Shown one piece after another: positions 16,861-25,169 of a stretch of DNA of 64,000 nt. A program made the translations under genes and the position numbers. This stretch comes from Burkholderiaceae bacterium 26 (GTDB taxonomy: Bacteria; Pseudomonadota; Gammaproteobacteria; Burkholderiales; Burkholderiaceae), in assembly GCA_000955795.1 (NCBI GenBank), contig JYOB01000016.1, forward strand, positions 273,908-337,907, written 5' to 3'. Positions within the stretch are counted from its first letter, which is position 1, and each line of letters begins with the position of its first letter. Under the pieces are notes generated by a model, which ran no database searches, was not told where the DNA came from, and worked only from the letters and a program-made list of their open reading frames with translations.

Positions 16861-18372
16861 TCAGCCTGCCTGACGCAGCGTAGCGGCTTCCTCCCCATGC
16901 TTGCCCATCAGCAACTGCACCACCACCGCAACGATGATGTTGAAGGCCAGTGCCGCCAGGCCCGTGTAGATGGTGTACTTGTCTGCGCCAATCACAAAGG
17001 TGTGCACCGGCTTGATGCCGTCGGAGAACGCCAGCCAGCTGCCGGCAATCATGCCCGCCGCCCAGCCGGACAGCAGCGCGGGTGCGCGGAAGCGGTTCGA
17101 GATGTTGAACAGCCCGAACACGACCGACGGGAACGTCTGCACGATCCACACGCCGCCCAGCAGCTGCAGGTCCAGCGCGAACTTGGTCGGCAGGAACAAG
17201 ATGAACACCAGGGCGCCCGCCTTGACGATCAACGAGATCACCTTGGCAACCTTCTCCTCACCAGCGTGCGTGAGGTCCGGGGCCACGTAGGGCTTCCAGA
17301 AGTTGCGCGTGAACAGGTTGGCCGCACCAATCGACATGACCGCCGCCGGCACCAGTGCACCAATGGCGATGGCCGAGAACGCAAAGCCCGTGAACCAGCT
17401 CGGGAACAGCGCGTTGAACAGCGCAGGCACGACGTCGTTGTTGTTGGTGACCTTGATGCCTGCCGCATAAGCCATGAAGCCCAGCAGCGCGATCAGGCCC
17501 AGCAGCACCGTATAAGCCGGCAGGAAGACGGCGTTCTTGCGGATGGTGTCTGCACTGCGCGCGGCAAAGATGCCCGTGAGCGTGTGCGGATACATGAACG
17601 CCGCCAGTGCCGAGCCAATTGCCAGCGTGGCGAACGGCAGGAACTGCGCAGGCTTGAGCGTGAGGCCCGTGGCGCCGCCCTTCAAGGCAAACGCATCATG
17701 CGCGGTGGCAAACACCGCACCGTAGCCGCCCAGCTTGGCCGGCACCAGCACCACCGCTACCAGCACCACGATGTAGATCATGATGTCTTTGACGAAGGCG
17801 ATGAGCGCAGGCGCCCGCAAGCCAGCGGAGTACGTGTACAGCGCCAGGATGACGAACGCGGCTGCCAGCGGCAGCTCGCCCGTCAAACCCAGTGCCTTGA
17901 TCACGACTTCCATGCCGATGAGCTGCAGGGCGATGTAGGGCATCGTCGCCACCACGCCCGTAAGCGCCACCGCAAACTCCAGCGAGCGCGAGCCGTAGCG
18001 GCCGTACACGGCATCAGCCGCCGTGACGTGGCCGTTGGCATGCGCCACCTTCCACAGCTTGGGCATGATCAGGAAGACGATCGGGTACACCAGGATCGTG
18101 TACGGCAGCGCGAAGAAGCCATACGCGCCCACCGCATACACGAGTGCCGGCACGGCGATGACGGTGTAGGCGGTGTAAAAATCGCCGCCCACCAGGAACC
18201 ACGTGATCCAGGTGCCGAAGTTGCGGCCGCCCAGGCCCCACTCTTCAATGTGGGCGCCCTTGTCGGAGTTGCCCCGCTGCCAGCGCGAGGCGATGAAACC
18301 CATCACCGTGACCAGCGCGAAGAAGAAGATGAAGACTGCCAGCGCAGTCCAGTTGATTTGTCCGCCCATCAT
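16861..18372 (-). CDS. Sodium:solute symporter, MctP-like monocarboxylate permease
   Basis: A 503-residue SSS-family membrane protein with about 13 hydrophobic segments, beginning MMGGQINWTALAVFIFFFAL. Visible family landmarks are the long TM2 region GTWITWFLVGGDFYTAYTVI, TAADAVYGRYGSRSLEFAVA, and the helix QLLGGVWIVQTFPSVVFGLF. The MctP branch imports short monocarboxylates such as lactate, pyruvate or acetate with Na+ or H+. The start overlaps the stop of the upstream DUF3311 gene, the usual partner of this branch. The exact substrate is inferred from that pairing. Confidence 0.85.
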   Translation of the reverse strand: MMGGQINWTALAVFIFFFALVTVMGFIASRWQRGNSDKGAHIEEWGLGGRNFGTWITWFLVGGDFYTAYTVIAVPALVYAVGAYGFFALPYTILVYPIVFLIMPKLWKVAHANGHVTAADAVYGRYGSRSLEFAVALTGVVATMPYIALQLIGMEVVIKALGLTGELPLAAAFVILALYTYSAGLRAPALIAFVKDIMIYIVVLVAVVLVPAKLGGYGAVFATAHDAFALKGGATGLTLKPAQFLPFATLAIGSALAAFMYPHTLTGIFAARSADTIRKNAVFLPAYTVLLGLIALLGFMAYAAGIKVTNNNDVVPALFNALFPSWFTGFAFSAIAIGALVPAAVMSIGAANLFTRNFWKPYVAPDLTHAGEEKVAKVISLIVKAGALVFILFLPTKFALDLQLLGGVWIVQTFPSVVFGLFNISNRFRAPALLSGWAAGMIAGSWLAFSDGIKPVHTFVIGADKYTIYTGLAALAFNIIVAVVVQLLMGKHGEEAATLRQAG

Positions 18373-18548
18373 TCTTCTCCTTTGCTCTGACCGTTCTTGA
18401 AGACGATCCAGATCAGCAGCGAGGTGATCGGCACCCAGAGGAACTGGTACCAGTAGAAGAACGGAAAGCCGAAGAGCGCCGGCATTTCCTGGTTGTAGAA
18501 CGGCACCCACAGCAGGCCGATGAAAGGCAGTGCGAGCAAGAACTTCAT
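18369..18548 (-). CDS. DUF3311 small membrane protein
   Basis: A 59-residue protein, MKFLLALPFIGLLWVPFYNQ onwards, with two predicted membrane helices (about 2-18 and 32-50) separated by a PALFGFPFFYW segment, and a charged end NGQSKGEE. It follows a good GGAGA ribosome binding site. DUF3311 proteins are encoded directly upstream of SSS permeases and are thought to be accessory subunits. Its stop overlaps the permease start by four bases. Confidence 0.85.
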   Translation of the reverse strand: MKFLLALPFIGLLWVPFYNQEMPALFGFPFFYWYQFLWVPITSLLIWIVFKNGQSKGEE

Positions 18549-18720
18549 GGGTTGTCTCCTAGTTCGGGGACTTCGGATGTTGTTTTGAACAGGTGAGGTG
18601 CCACGCCCGATGCGCGGCCAGACGGATGTCTGAGGGAGTGCTTTCCGCCTTTGTTGTTATCCGGCGCACTCTGATCGCGCGCCCTCCGGAAAACCATCCG
18701 CACCTGTACGCAGCAGCCAC

Positions 18721-18738
18721 ACGTAGTACTACGTAGTA
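18721..18738. promoter_or_regulatory. Overlapping palindromes upstream of the symporter operon
   Basis: ACGTAGTACTACGT (18721-18734) and TACTACGTAGTA (18727-18738) are perfect, overlapping palindromes, about 175 bases before the DUF3311 start. TACTACGTAGTA-like sites are a form used by LuxR-type response regulators that control acetate and monocarboxylate genes in some proteobacteria. This is the likely activator site for the operon. Confidence 0.5.
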
Positions 18739-18882
18739 AGCGTAGACTTTTCGCATGAAATAACCAATCGCTAAGGTGGGCGCGGGTTTCCTAGGGTTTT
18801 CACGAATTCCGGTCATGACAGACAACCGAAAAACGCGTGAGCAAAACTCGCAAGCCACCACGGTGCCGCATGGCACCAAGCA

Positions 18883-18912
18883 CAACGGGGGAGCCGCAGT
18901 GGCTCCCCGTTG
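18883..18912. terminator. Terminator hairpin after the autotransporter
   Basis: CAACGGGGGAGCC pairs with GGCTCCCCGTTG around a GCAGT loop, leaving one bulged G. It sits 76 bases beyond the autotransporter stop. Another small perfect hairpin (GGTGCC-GCAT-GGCACC) precedes it on the plus strand. There is no long T run on either side. Confidence 0.55.
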
Positions 18913-18987
18913 ATTGTTGTGACGCAGCATAAGCCCTGGCGTGCCCAGGGTTTCTGCACGGTGCAGCACTGCCGCGTTGCGGCCGGC

Positions 18988-21900
18988 TTACCAGTTCCAG
19001 CGCATGCCGAGCTTGCCGTCGTAGCCGTGCAGGCGGCCGTCCGAGCTGATCTGATAACCCACGCTGGCATAGAACGATGCCGTGCGCGTGAACTGCGCCG
19101 TCACGCCGGCCTGCATGTCGAGCACGGTGGCGGGCATGCTGGATGTGAACGGCACCCAGCCGTTGGCCGACGAGAACGACGTCGTGCTCGTGCCGCGAAA
19201 CTCCTGCCACACGCTCGCCCGGAACCACGTTGAGCGCGGACGCTCGGGCATGTCGCCCCAGTCTTTCGCCACGCGCACGCCCACGCGGCCCAGCAGCGAT
19301 TGCGCATTGCCAAAGCGCACCTGAGCGGCCGGGTCGGTGCCATCGGCCAGGCCAATGCTCTGGTAGATCAACTGCGCTTGCGGCTCGACGCGCCAGCGGT
19401 TTTCCAGCGCAATCGGGTAGCCCGTCTCCAGCGACAGCGCATAGCCCAAGCCATGCGAAGTCAGGCCCGCCATGCGCGCGGGCGATGCCTTGACGTCGTA
19501 GCGCGTGCCCTGCGCGACCGCATCGACGTACCAGTCGTTCGGGCCGAAGTGCGTCCAATACACGCCGACGGCCGTGGCGTTGATGCCGTTGCTGCCGGCG
19601 TTGGCGCCATCTGCGTGTGTGACATCTCCGGTGATGCGGCCGGTGGAGAACATCACGCCGGCGTGGTCGCGGCTGTTGTCGGCGTTCTGCGCGCGGTACA
19701 GGTCGCCGCCGAGCTGCACGGCCGCGAGCTGGTAATCGAAAGCCGGGCCGTCGACACCATAGATGCCGCCGTCCGACATGCGGCTGCCCTTCTGGCCGAT
19801 CACGCGTGCCCATGCGCCATTGAACGCCTTGCTGCCGTCTTTGCCGGCATTCGGCACACCGGTGCGCAGCAGGGTCTCGTCGCCCACGCGCTCGTGCAGC
19901 GTGTCGAGCAGTGCGCGGCTGACCATGAGCGCCATCGACGGCACGGCGGTGTACAGCGATACCTCCGGGCGGTAGTTCGGCACCTCGCGCGGGGGCGGCG
20001 TCACCGGATTGACCGTGTTGTTGTTCGGGTCGGCGCTCTCGTTGGGCGTGCGCGGGTCTGGATTGGGGTTCGGATTCGGATTTGGCGTGGGGTCCGGCTC
20101 GGGCATCTGACGAGTCGAACGCAAGTACCAGCTGTCGGCCGAGCCCGTGCCGCCACGGTACAGCGTGTACTCATACGGGCCAGCCACCACCGGCGCGGCC
20201 AGCGTAAAGGCCCCCGCCTGCGTGGTCGCGCCATTCACAGCCGCGATGACCTGGATGCCATTGCCCGTGGTCTGCGCCCCCGCGCCGCCCACGTTGGTCA
20301 CACGCACGCCGGTGTTGCCTGCGGCGGCGCCGCCCGAGAGCACAAGGCGGTCGGTCGGCGAGTTGTCGGCGCCCAGTTGCGTGTTGAGGGCCAGCGTGCC
20401 GCCCGCGCCCATCAAGCTGCCGTTGACTGCCAGCGTGTTGCCCACCCCCGCACCACCCACCTGCATGACGCCCGTGTTGAACAGCGCCCCGTTGATGGTG
20501 AACGTGCCCGTGCCGGCGCCCGCGAGTGCCGGTACGGCATCCGCCACGGCCAGCGTGCCATCGTTGCGCACGCTGCCGCGCACGTTGCCAAAACCGCCCA
20601 GCGTGGCGCCGCTATTGACCAGCGTCGAACCCGCCAGCGAGGCACCAGCGTGCGTGGCATCGCCCACCACCAGCGTGCCGGCCGCAACCGTCATACCACC
20701 GCCAACGCTGTTGGTGCCGTTCAAGGTCAGCACACCGCTGCCAAGCTTGGTCAGGGCGCCGCTGCCTGTGATGCCTTGCGACAGCGTCGACGTAAAGCCT
20801 TGTGTATCGATCGTGCCACCGCCCGCGTTGAGCGTGACGGCGCGCGTGGCCGCCAGATCCAGGTTCTGCGTGAGCTGCAGCGTGCCGCCGTCAAACGACA
20901 CACCGCCGGTGGCTGCGCCGAGCGCGTTGTCGGCGCCAATGGCCACCGTACCACCGTTGATGCGCGTGCCGCCGGCATAGGTGTTGCCGCCCACGGCCGT
21001 GGGCGCCAGCGTGAGCGTGCCTGCGCCGGTTTTTTCCACGGCGCCCGTACCCGAGATCAAACCCGTGAAGGTGCCGGCATCCGGCTGGTCGAAGCGGACG
21101 AGGCCGTTGTTGACGATGGTGGGCATCAGGCTCTGCGCGCGCCCCTGCAGCGTGCCCGCCGCGTCCACGGTGATGTTGCCGGTGTAGGCGGCGTTGTCGC
21201 CGGTCAGGACGAGCGTGCCCTGCTGCACGGTGGCGTTCTTTACGCCGCTTACCGTGCCCGTCAGCGTCCAGGTGCCGGTGTCGTTCTTGATGAGCGTCTG
21301 GAAGTTGCTGATGTTGCCGGGCAAGGCGCTGTCGCCCGTGCCGCTCAGGTAGATCGTGTTGGCGCCACCACCGCCGTCGAAATTGCCCGTGATGGTCGAG
21401 CCCGTGAACAGGCGCAGCGTGTCGTTGCCGCCGGCAAACACAAGATTGCCGACCACCCGGCCCTTGTTGGTGAAATCCACGCTCGCGTTGCCCGCGCTGC
21501 CGATCACGTTGCCGTTGGCCTGAATGACGCCGGTCTCGTTGTTGATGATCGTGTTGCTGCCGCTGAGGTTGTCAAACCAGATGGCCGCGGCGGTGCTTGA
21601 TCGGATCGTGCCGTTGTTGATGACGGTATTGCCCGCGCCCATCACGTTGACGGCCTCGCCATTCTGCTGGCGGCCATTGGACAGCACACTGCCGCCCCGG
21701 TCCACCGTGAGCGTGCCATTGCTGCGGAACTCGATGGTGTTGTTGCCGGTGCCGAACAGGCCCGGGCCGCTGATCGCGTTGTTGCTGACGGTGGCGCCGT
21801 TCTGCACGCGGATGTTGGCGTTGTCGCGCAGGCTGATCGCGTTGGCGCTGCCCACATTGATCGTGCTGCCGGTCTGGACCATGACCGTGCGGTTGTCTTC

Positions 21901-22089
21901 AGCGGCGTTGTTGCCGGTGCCAACTGTTTGTGACCACGGGTTGGGGGCAGTGGCGCCACACAGGGTGGTGGCGCCCGAGGTAACGCATGCAGCCTTGGCA
22001 GCCAAGGCGAACAGCGTCAGGGGCGACGCGACCAGCGCCATGGAAAGCATGCGTTGCCGCTCGCGGCGGCGTTGAGATGTCGTCGGCAT
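18988..22089 (-). CDS. Autotransporter (type Va) with beta-strand-repeat passenger
   Basis: A 1033-residue protein starting MPTTSQRRRERQRMLSMALV, with a signal peptide probably cleaved after AAKA (about 32). The passenger is rich in Gly, Thr and Asn and contains autotransporter-associated strand repeats such as GAGTLTLAPTAVGGNTYAGG and KLGSGVLTLNGTNSVGGGMT. A low-complexity PNPNPNPNPDP linker lies near residue 665. From about 755 the protein forms the outer-membrane barrel, ending MRWNW with the expected terminal aromatic. Likely a surface adhesin. The start is chosen for the signal peptide; an upstream start adds 15 atypical residues. Confidence 0.88.
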   Translation of the reverse strand: MPTTSQRRRERQRMLSMALVASPLTLFALAAKAACVTSGATTLCGATAPNPWSQTVGTGNNAAEDNRTVMVQTGSTINVGSANAISLRDNANIRVQNGATVSNNAISGPGLFGTGNNTIEFRSNGTLTVDRGGSVLSNGRQQNGEAVNVMGAGNTVINNGTIRSSTAAAIWFDNLSGSNTIINNETGVIQANGNVIGSAGNASVDFTNKGRVVGNLVFAGGNDTLRLFTGSTITGNFDGGGGANTIYLSGTGDSALPGNISNFQTLIKNDTGTWTLTGTVSGVKNATVQQGTLVLTGDNAAYTGNITVDAAGTLQGRAQSLMPTIVNNGLVRFDQPDAGTFTGLISGTGAVEKTGAGTLTLAPTAVGGNTYAGGTRINGGTVAIGADNALGAATGGVSFDGGTLQLTQNLDLAATRAVTLNAGGGTIDTQGFTSTLSQGITGSGALTKLGSGVLTLNGTNSVGGGMTVAAGTLVVGDATHAGASLAGSTLVNSGATLGGFGNVRGSVRNDGTLAVADAVPALAGAGTGTFTINGALFNTGVMQVGGAGVGNTLAVNGSLMGAGGTLALNTQLGADNSPTDRLVLSGGAAAGNTGVRVTNVGGAGAQTTGNGIQVIAAVNGATTQAGAFTLAAPVVAGPYEYTLYRGGTGSADSWYLRSTRQMPEPDPTPNPNPNPNPDPRTPNESADPNNNTVNPVTPPPREVPNYRPEVSLYTAVPSMALMVSRALLDTLHERVGDETLLRTGVPNAGKDGSKAFNGAWARVIGQKGSRMSDGGIYGVDGPAFDYQLAAVQLGGDLYRAQNADNSRDHAGVMFSTGRITGDVTHADGANAGSNGINATAVGVYWTHFGPNDWYVDAVAQGTRYDVKASPARMAGLTSHGLGYALSLETGYPIALENRWRVEPQAQLIYQSIGLADGTDPAAQVRFGNAQSLLGRVGVRVAKDWGDMPERPRSTWFRASVWQEFRGTSTTSFSSANGWVPFTSSMPATVLDMQAGVTAQFTRTASFYASVGYQISSDGRLHGYDGKLGMRWNW

Positions 22090-22776
22090 ATTGATTTCCC
22101 GTGCCCGCACGCCGCCGACGACATCTCCGCACACCGCATCACGCTAGACCTACCGCGCTGGACCCGACACACAAAGCTCCGCCCGCGGAGCAGACACCGC
22201 TCCGAGAAACAATGGTGGATGGATGGAAAAAACGAACTTCCCCGTTCGTTGCCGCCTTTCACCGGGCCGCAGGCGCGCGCGTCCGGTGGGGCTTCGGGCT
22301 GCTCTATCGGCGGCTCCGGCCCCGCAAACGATTCAGCTGCACTGTCCCGTTGGGACGTACATGGCGACATTGCCTTCGTTGCTGGCGTGAATTCTGGGCG
22401 GCGGACGCGCACCAAAATTCAACAAATGCAAATGCCTGCTCAGGCAGGGCTCAGCGTGCCGAACGGCTTTTGACACCCAATATGCGTGGCCGGATTCGAC
22501 AATTAAAGATGGAATGGATTGATTCACCATCCCGATCAATTCAATCAAAACAAAGCGCTTTTATTGATATGTTTCACCTTGTTTTTTTATTTGAAAAACA
22601 ACCTCCTTTGAATTCAACCCATCAAAAGGAAATCGTTTGCCAGCACCCAGAAGATGGCTTGGCTATAAGGAAAACCCGTACACCGGCGTCCTATTCAAGC
22701 GCTCGTTTCTTTAGAGCAAACACTCAAAACCGTGTGGTGTTTTGAATTTGTTTTCAATCTGACAAAAGAAATACTT

Positions 22777-22845
22777 GTAAGGTGGCCCTGTCGCACGAAT
22801 TCACATCCCACTTAGCCCGGCAATCCCCTCGCCGGGTATTTTTTT
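22777..22845 (+). ncRNA. Candidate small RNA ending in a strong terminator
   Basis: CCCGGC (22816-22821) and GCCGGG (22831-22836) form a hairpin followed by TATTTTTTT, a textbook intrinsic terminator reading plus. No plus-strand gene precedes it. TTGTTT (22748-22753) and AATACT (22770-22775), 16 bases apart, could form a promoter, giving a transcript of about 70 bases. Existence of the RNA is inferred. Confidence 0.35.
22816..22845 (+). terminator. Intrinsic terminator
   Basis: Six-pair GC stem with a nine-base loop and a T run of seven, reading plus. It ends whatever transcript crosses 22480-22815 in that direction. Confidence 0.75.
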
Positions 22846-22922
22846 GGCAGTGCATCCGATGGCCTCGTCTTCGGTCACGCACTGTTAAAGAACCGAGGGC
22901 ATTGGAAAGCGCTCAGTGGCGA

Positions 22923-24299
22923 TCAGTGGCGATCAGCGCCATGCCGCCACGCCACGGTGGCGCATGCGAGCTGTACCGCGCCACCGCACAACATGGCCAC
23001 GCGCAGCCCCGATGCGCCGCTGCCGCACACGGCGTACACCGCCCCCAGGATTGCCACGCCCAGCGTCGCCCCGGTCATGCGCGCCACGTTGACGAGTGCC
23101 GATGCCGTGCCGGAACGCTCCGGCCCCACGGCGCCTACCGCCGCGCCCATCAGCGGCCCGGTGGCAAAGCCCATGCCGAGTCCCGTGAGTGCCAGCCCGA
23201 TGGCCGACGGCACCACCGATGCCGCATCGGCAAAGGCGCCCAACGTAAGCAGCCCCAGCGCGATGATGCCCACCCCGCCCGCCGTGGCCAGCCGCACGCC
23301 ATGGCGGCGCGCCACCGTGCCCGACATGGGCGACACCGCCATGAAGACCAGCGCCATCGGCATCAGCGCAAGGCCTGCGCCAATGACGTTGAAGCGCCCG
23401 GTGCTCTGCCACATGAGCGGCAGCAGAAAGAGTGCGCCGTACATGCCGAACGTCATGCCCGCCGTGGCGACAATGGCGCCGCGAAACTCCCGCACGCGAA
23501 AGAGATCCAGCGGCACCAGCGCCTCGCCGCCATGGCGCGCCTCTACGCGGATGAACCACACCAGTGCGATGAGCGCGACGGCCAGCACAGCCGCCGCCAC
23601 AACGGGCGCCTGATGCGCTTCGATAGCGGCAAAAGCCAGGCCGCCCAGCGTGATGGCGCCCAACACCTGGGCCAGCGCATCGAAGCGGCGATGCGCGGCG
23701 TCGGACGATTCCGGCACCACGCGCACGGCCAACGCCATGATGGCCACGCTCACCGGCACCACCACCCAGAACACGGCGCGCCAGCCGAAGTGCGTGACCA
23801 GCACGCCGCCGGCCGTCGGCCCAATCGCCATGGCCAGGCCGTTGCATGCGGCCCAGACGCCCAGTGCATGCGCACGTTCGCCCGGGTCGCGCCACACCAC
23901 CCGCAGAATCGCCAGCGACGCCGGCAGCAGCAACGACGCACCCACACCTGCCATCGCACGCGCCCCGATCAGCCATCCGATCGACGGCGCCAGCGCGCAC
24001 AGCACCGATGCCACTGAGAACACCGCCGCACCCGACACAAATGCCCGCCGCCGGCCATACAAGTCGGCCAGCAGGCCGCCGCTGAGCAGCAATGCGGCAT
24101 AGGCGAGGTTGTAAGCGTCGATCACCCACTGCAGCGGGCCGACCGCCGCGTGGAAGAACTGGCCAATCGGGCGCACGGCCAAGTTGACGACGGCGGTGTC
24201 GATCTGCGCGACCAACACGGCCATCGACAGCACGCACAGCACCAGACGCTTATGTGTCGCGGTGTTGGCATGCACTGGTTGCATCGTGATTCCATCCAT
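22923..24299 (-). CDS. MFS transporter, DHA2 (14-helix) drug efflux family
   Basis: A 458-residue membrane protein. Motifs of the family are visible: motif C-like GPTAGGVLVTHFGWRAVFWV, the loop LADLYGRRRAFVSG after TM2 (motif A), and VLVAQIDTAVVNLAVRPIGQ in TM1 with the acidic residue typical of DHA2 pumps. It should export hydrophobic compounds by proton antiport. It is divergent from an ArsR-type regulator with a palindromic operator between them, a common efflux arrangement. The start at 24299 is preferred; ATG 24284 is a possible alternative. Confidence 0.85.
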   Translation of the reverse strand: MDGITMQPVHANTATHKRLVLCVLSMAVLVAQIDTAVVNLAVRPIGQFFHAAVGPLQWVIDAYNLAYAALLLSGGLLADLYGRRRAFVSGAAVFSVASVLCALAPSIGWLIGARAMAGVGASLLLPASLAILRVVWRDPGERAHALGVWAACNGLAMAIGPTAGGVLVTHFGWRAVFWVVVPVSVAIMALAVRVVPESSDAAHRRFDALAQVLGAITLGGLAFAAIEAHQAPVVAAAVLAVALIALVWFIRVEARHGGEALVPLDLFRVREFRGAIVATAGMTFGMYGALFLLPLMWQSTGRFNVIGAGLALMPMALVFMAVSPMSGTVARRHGVRLATAGGVGIIALGLLTLGAFADAASVVPSAIGLALTGLGMGFATGPLMGAAVGAVGPERSGTASALVNVARMTGATLGVAILGAVYAVCGSGASGLRVAMLCGGAVQLACATVAWRHGADRH

Positions 24300-24367
24300 C
24301 TCGGGGCCTTTGGCTTTTGGCTTTTGCAAGCGATGGCCCCAGCGTAGTGCCGGCACCGTGGGCAACG

Positions 24368-24390
24368 CTTCGATGCGTGTCGAAGCATCG
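24368..24390. promoter_or_regulatory. Interlocked palindromes between efflux pump and ArsR gene
   Basis: CTTCGA (24368-24373) is mirrored by TCGAAG (24380-24385), and CGATGC (24371-24376) by GCATCG (24385-24390), all perfect. The element lies 45 bases before the regulator gene and 69 before the pump gene, a likely operator for the ArsR-type repressor. Confidence 0.55.
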
Positions 24391-24434
24391 CGGCGCGTGG
24401 GTCCCTAGAATGGCCACATGACAAGGAGTCGGAC

Positions 24435-25160
24435 ATGTCGCATCCGAACAGTTTTTCCGGCACGGCCTTCCTGATTGCAGACCCGGCACGGGCGGCCATG
24501 CTGACGGCGTTGCTTGATGGGCGCGCGCTGCCTGCGGGCGAGTTGGCGCATGCAGCGGGCGTCACCGCGCAGACGGCCAGCACGCATCTGGCCAAGTTGC
24601 TCGACGGTGGCTTGGTGGTGGTGGAAACCGAGGGGCGGCACAAGTACTTTCGTCTGGCCGGGGCACATGTGGCGCAAGCGCTGGAACACCTGGCGGCCAT
24701 CACGCCCGCAGCAGCTGTGCGGCGCACCACGCCCAGCCCAAAGGCGCGAGAGCTTGGCTTCTGCCGCTGCTGCTATGACCACCTTGCCGGGCAGGTGGGC
24801 GTGGCCGTCACGCACGCGCTGCAATCACGCGGCTATCTGCTGCCGATGCCAGACAAGCAATACGAGATCACGCCCGCCGGCATCACCTGGTTTGGCGACG
24901 TGGGGCTTGATGTGCACACCATTCGCCCGACGCGGCGCGGGCTGGCGAGGCAATGCCTGGACTGGACGGAGCGCACGCATCACCTGGCGGGGCCGCTTGG
25001 GGTGCAGTTCCTACGTCGCCTGTGCGATGTCGGCTGGATGCTGCGCGCACGCGATTCGCGCGCCGTGCTGGTCACGCCCAAGGGCTGGCAGGAGTTGCAT
25101 CAGCGCCTGGGCGTGGATGAAGCAACGGTGCGCAGCGAGGCCGACCACCGTCACGCATAA
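24435..25160 (+). CDS. ArsR family transcriptional regulator
   Basis: A 241-residue winged-helix regulator. The N-terminal 90 residues are an ArsR domain (LIADPARAAMLTALLDGRAL, ELAHAAGVTAQTASTHLAKL, wing VVETEGRHKYFRLAG). The C-terminal half is longer than in metal-sensing ArsR proteins and contains a cysteine cluster ELGFCRCCYDHLAG near 112-125 which could bind a metal or react with thiols. Divergent from the DHA2 pump, which it probably represses. It converges on the beta-lactamase gene with nine bases between stops. Confidence 0.85.
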   Translation: MSHPNSFSGTAFLIADPARAAMLTALLDGRALPAGELAHAAGVTAQTASTHLAKLLDGGLVVVETEGRHKYFRLAGAHVAQALEHLAAITPAAAVRRTTPSPKARELGFCRCCYDHLAGQVGVAVTHALQSRGYLLPMPDKQYEITPAGITWFGDVGLDVHTIRPTRRGLARQCLDWTERTHHLAGPLGVQFLRRLCDVGWMLRARDSRAVLVTPKGWQELHQRLGVDEATVRSEADHRHA

Positions 25161-25169
25161 CGCCGTCGA

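Larger units (their letters stand above)
22090..22922. other. Long intergenic region, partly AT-rich
   Basis: These 833 bases hold no convincing gene. The part from about 22480 to 22780 is strikingly AT-rich compared with everything around it, with T and A runs, and probably includes the autotransporter promoter. At its right end lie a plus-strand promoter-like sequence and a strong terminator (see the RNA candidate). Just before the efflux-pump stop a ten-base unit AGTGGCGATC is repeated in tandem (about 22915-22934). Confidence 0.5.

Noticed and set aside
19300-21600. 766-codon plus-strand frame over the autotransporter
   Set aside because: Repetitive Arg/Ala/Val/His translation of the complementary strand of the passenger repeats; no recognisable domain.
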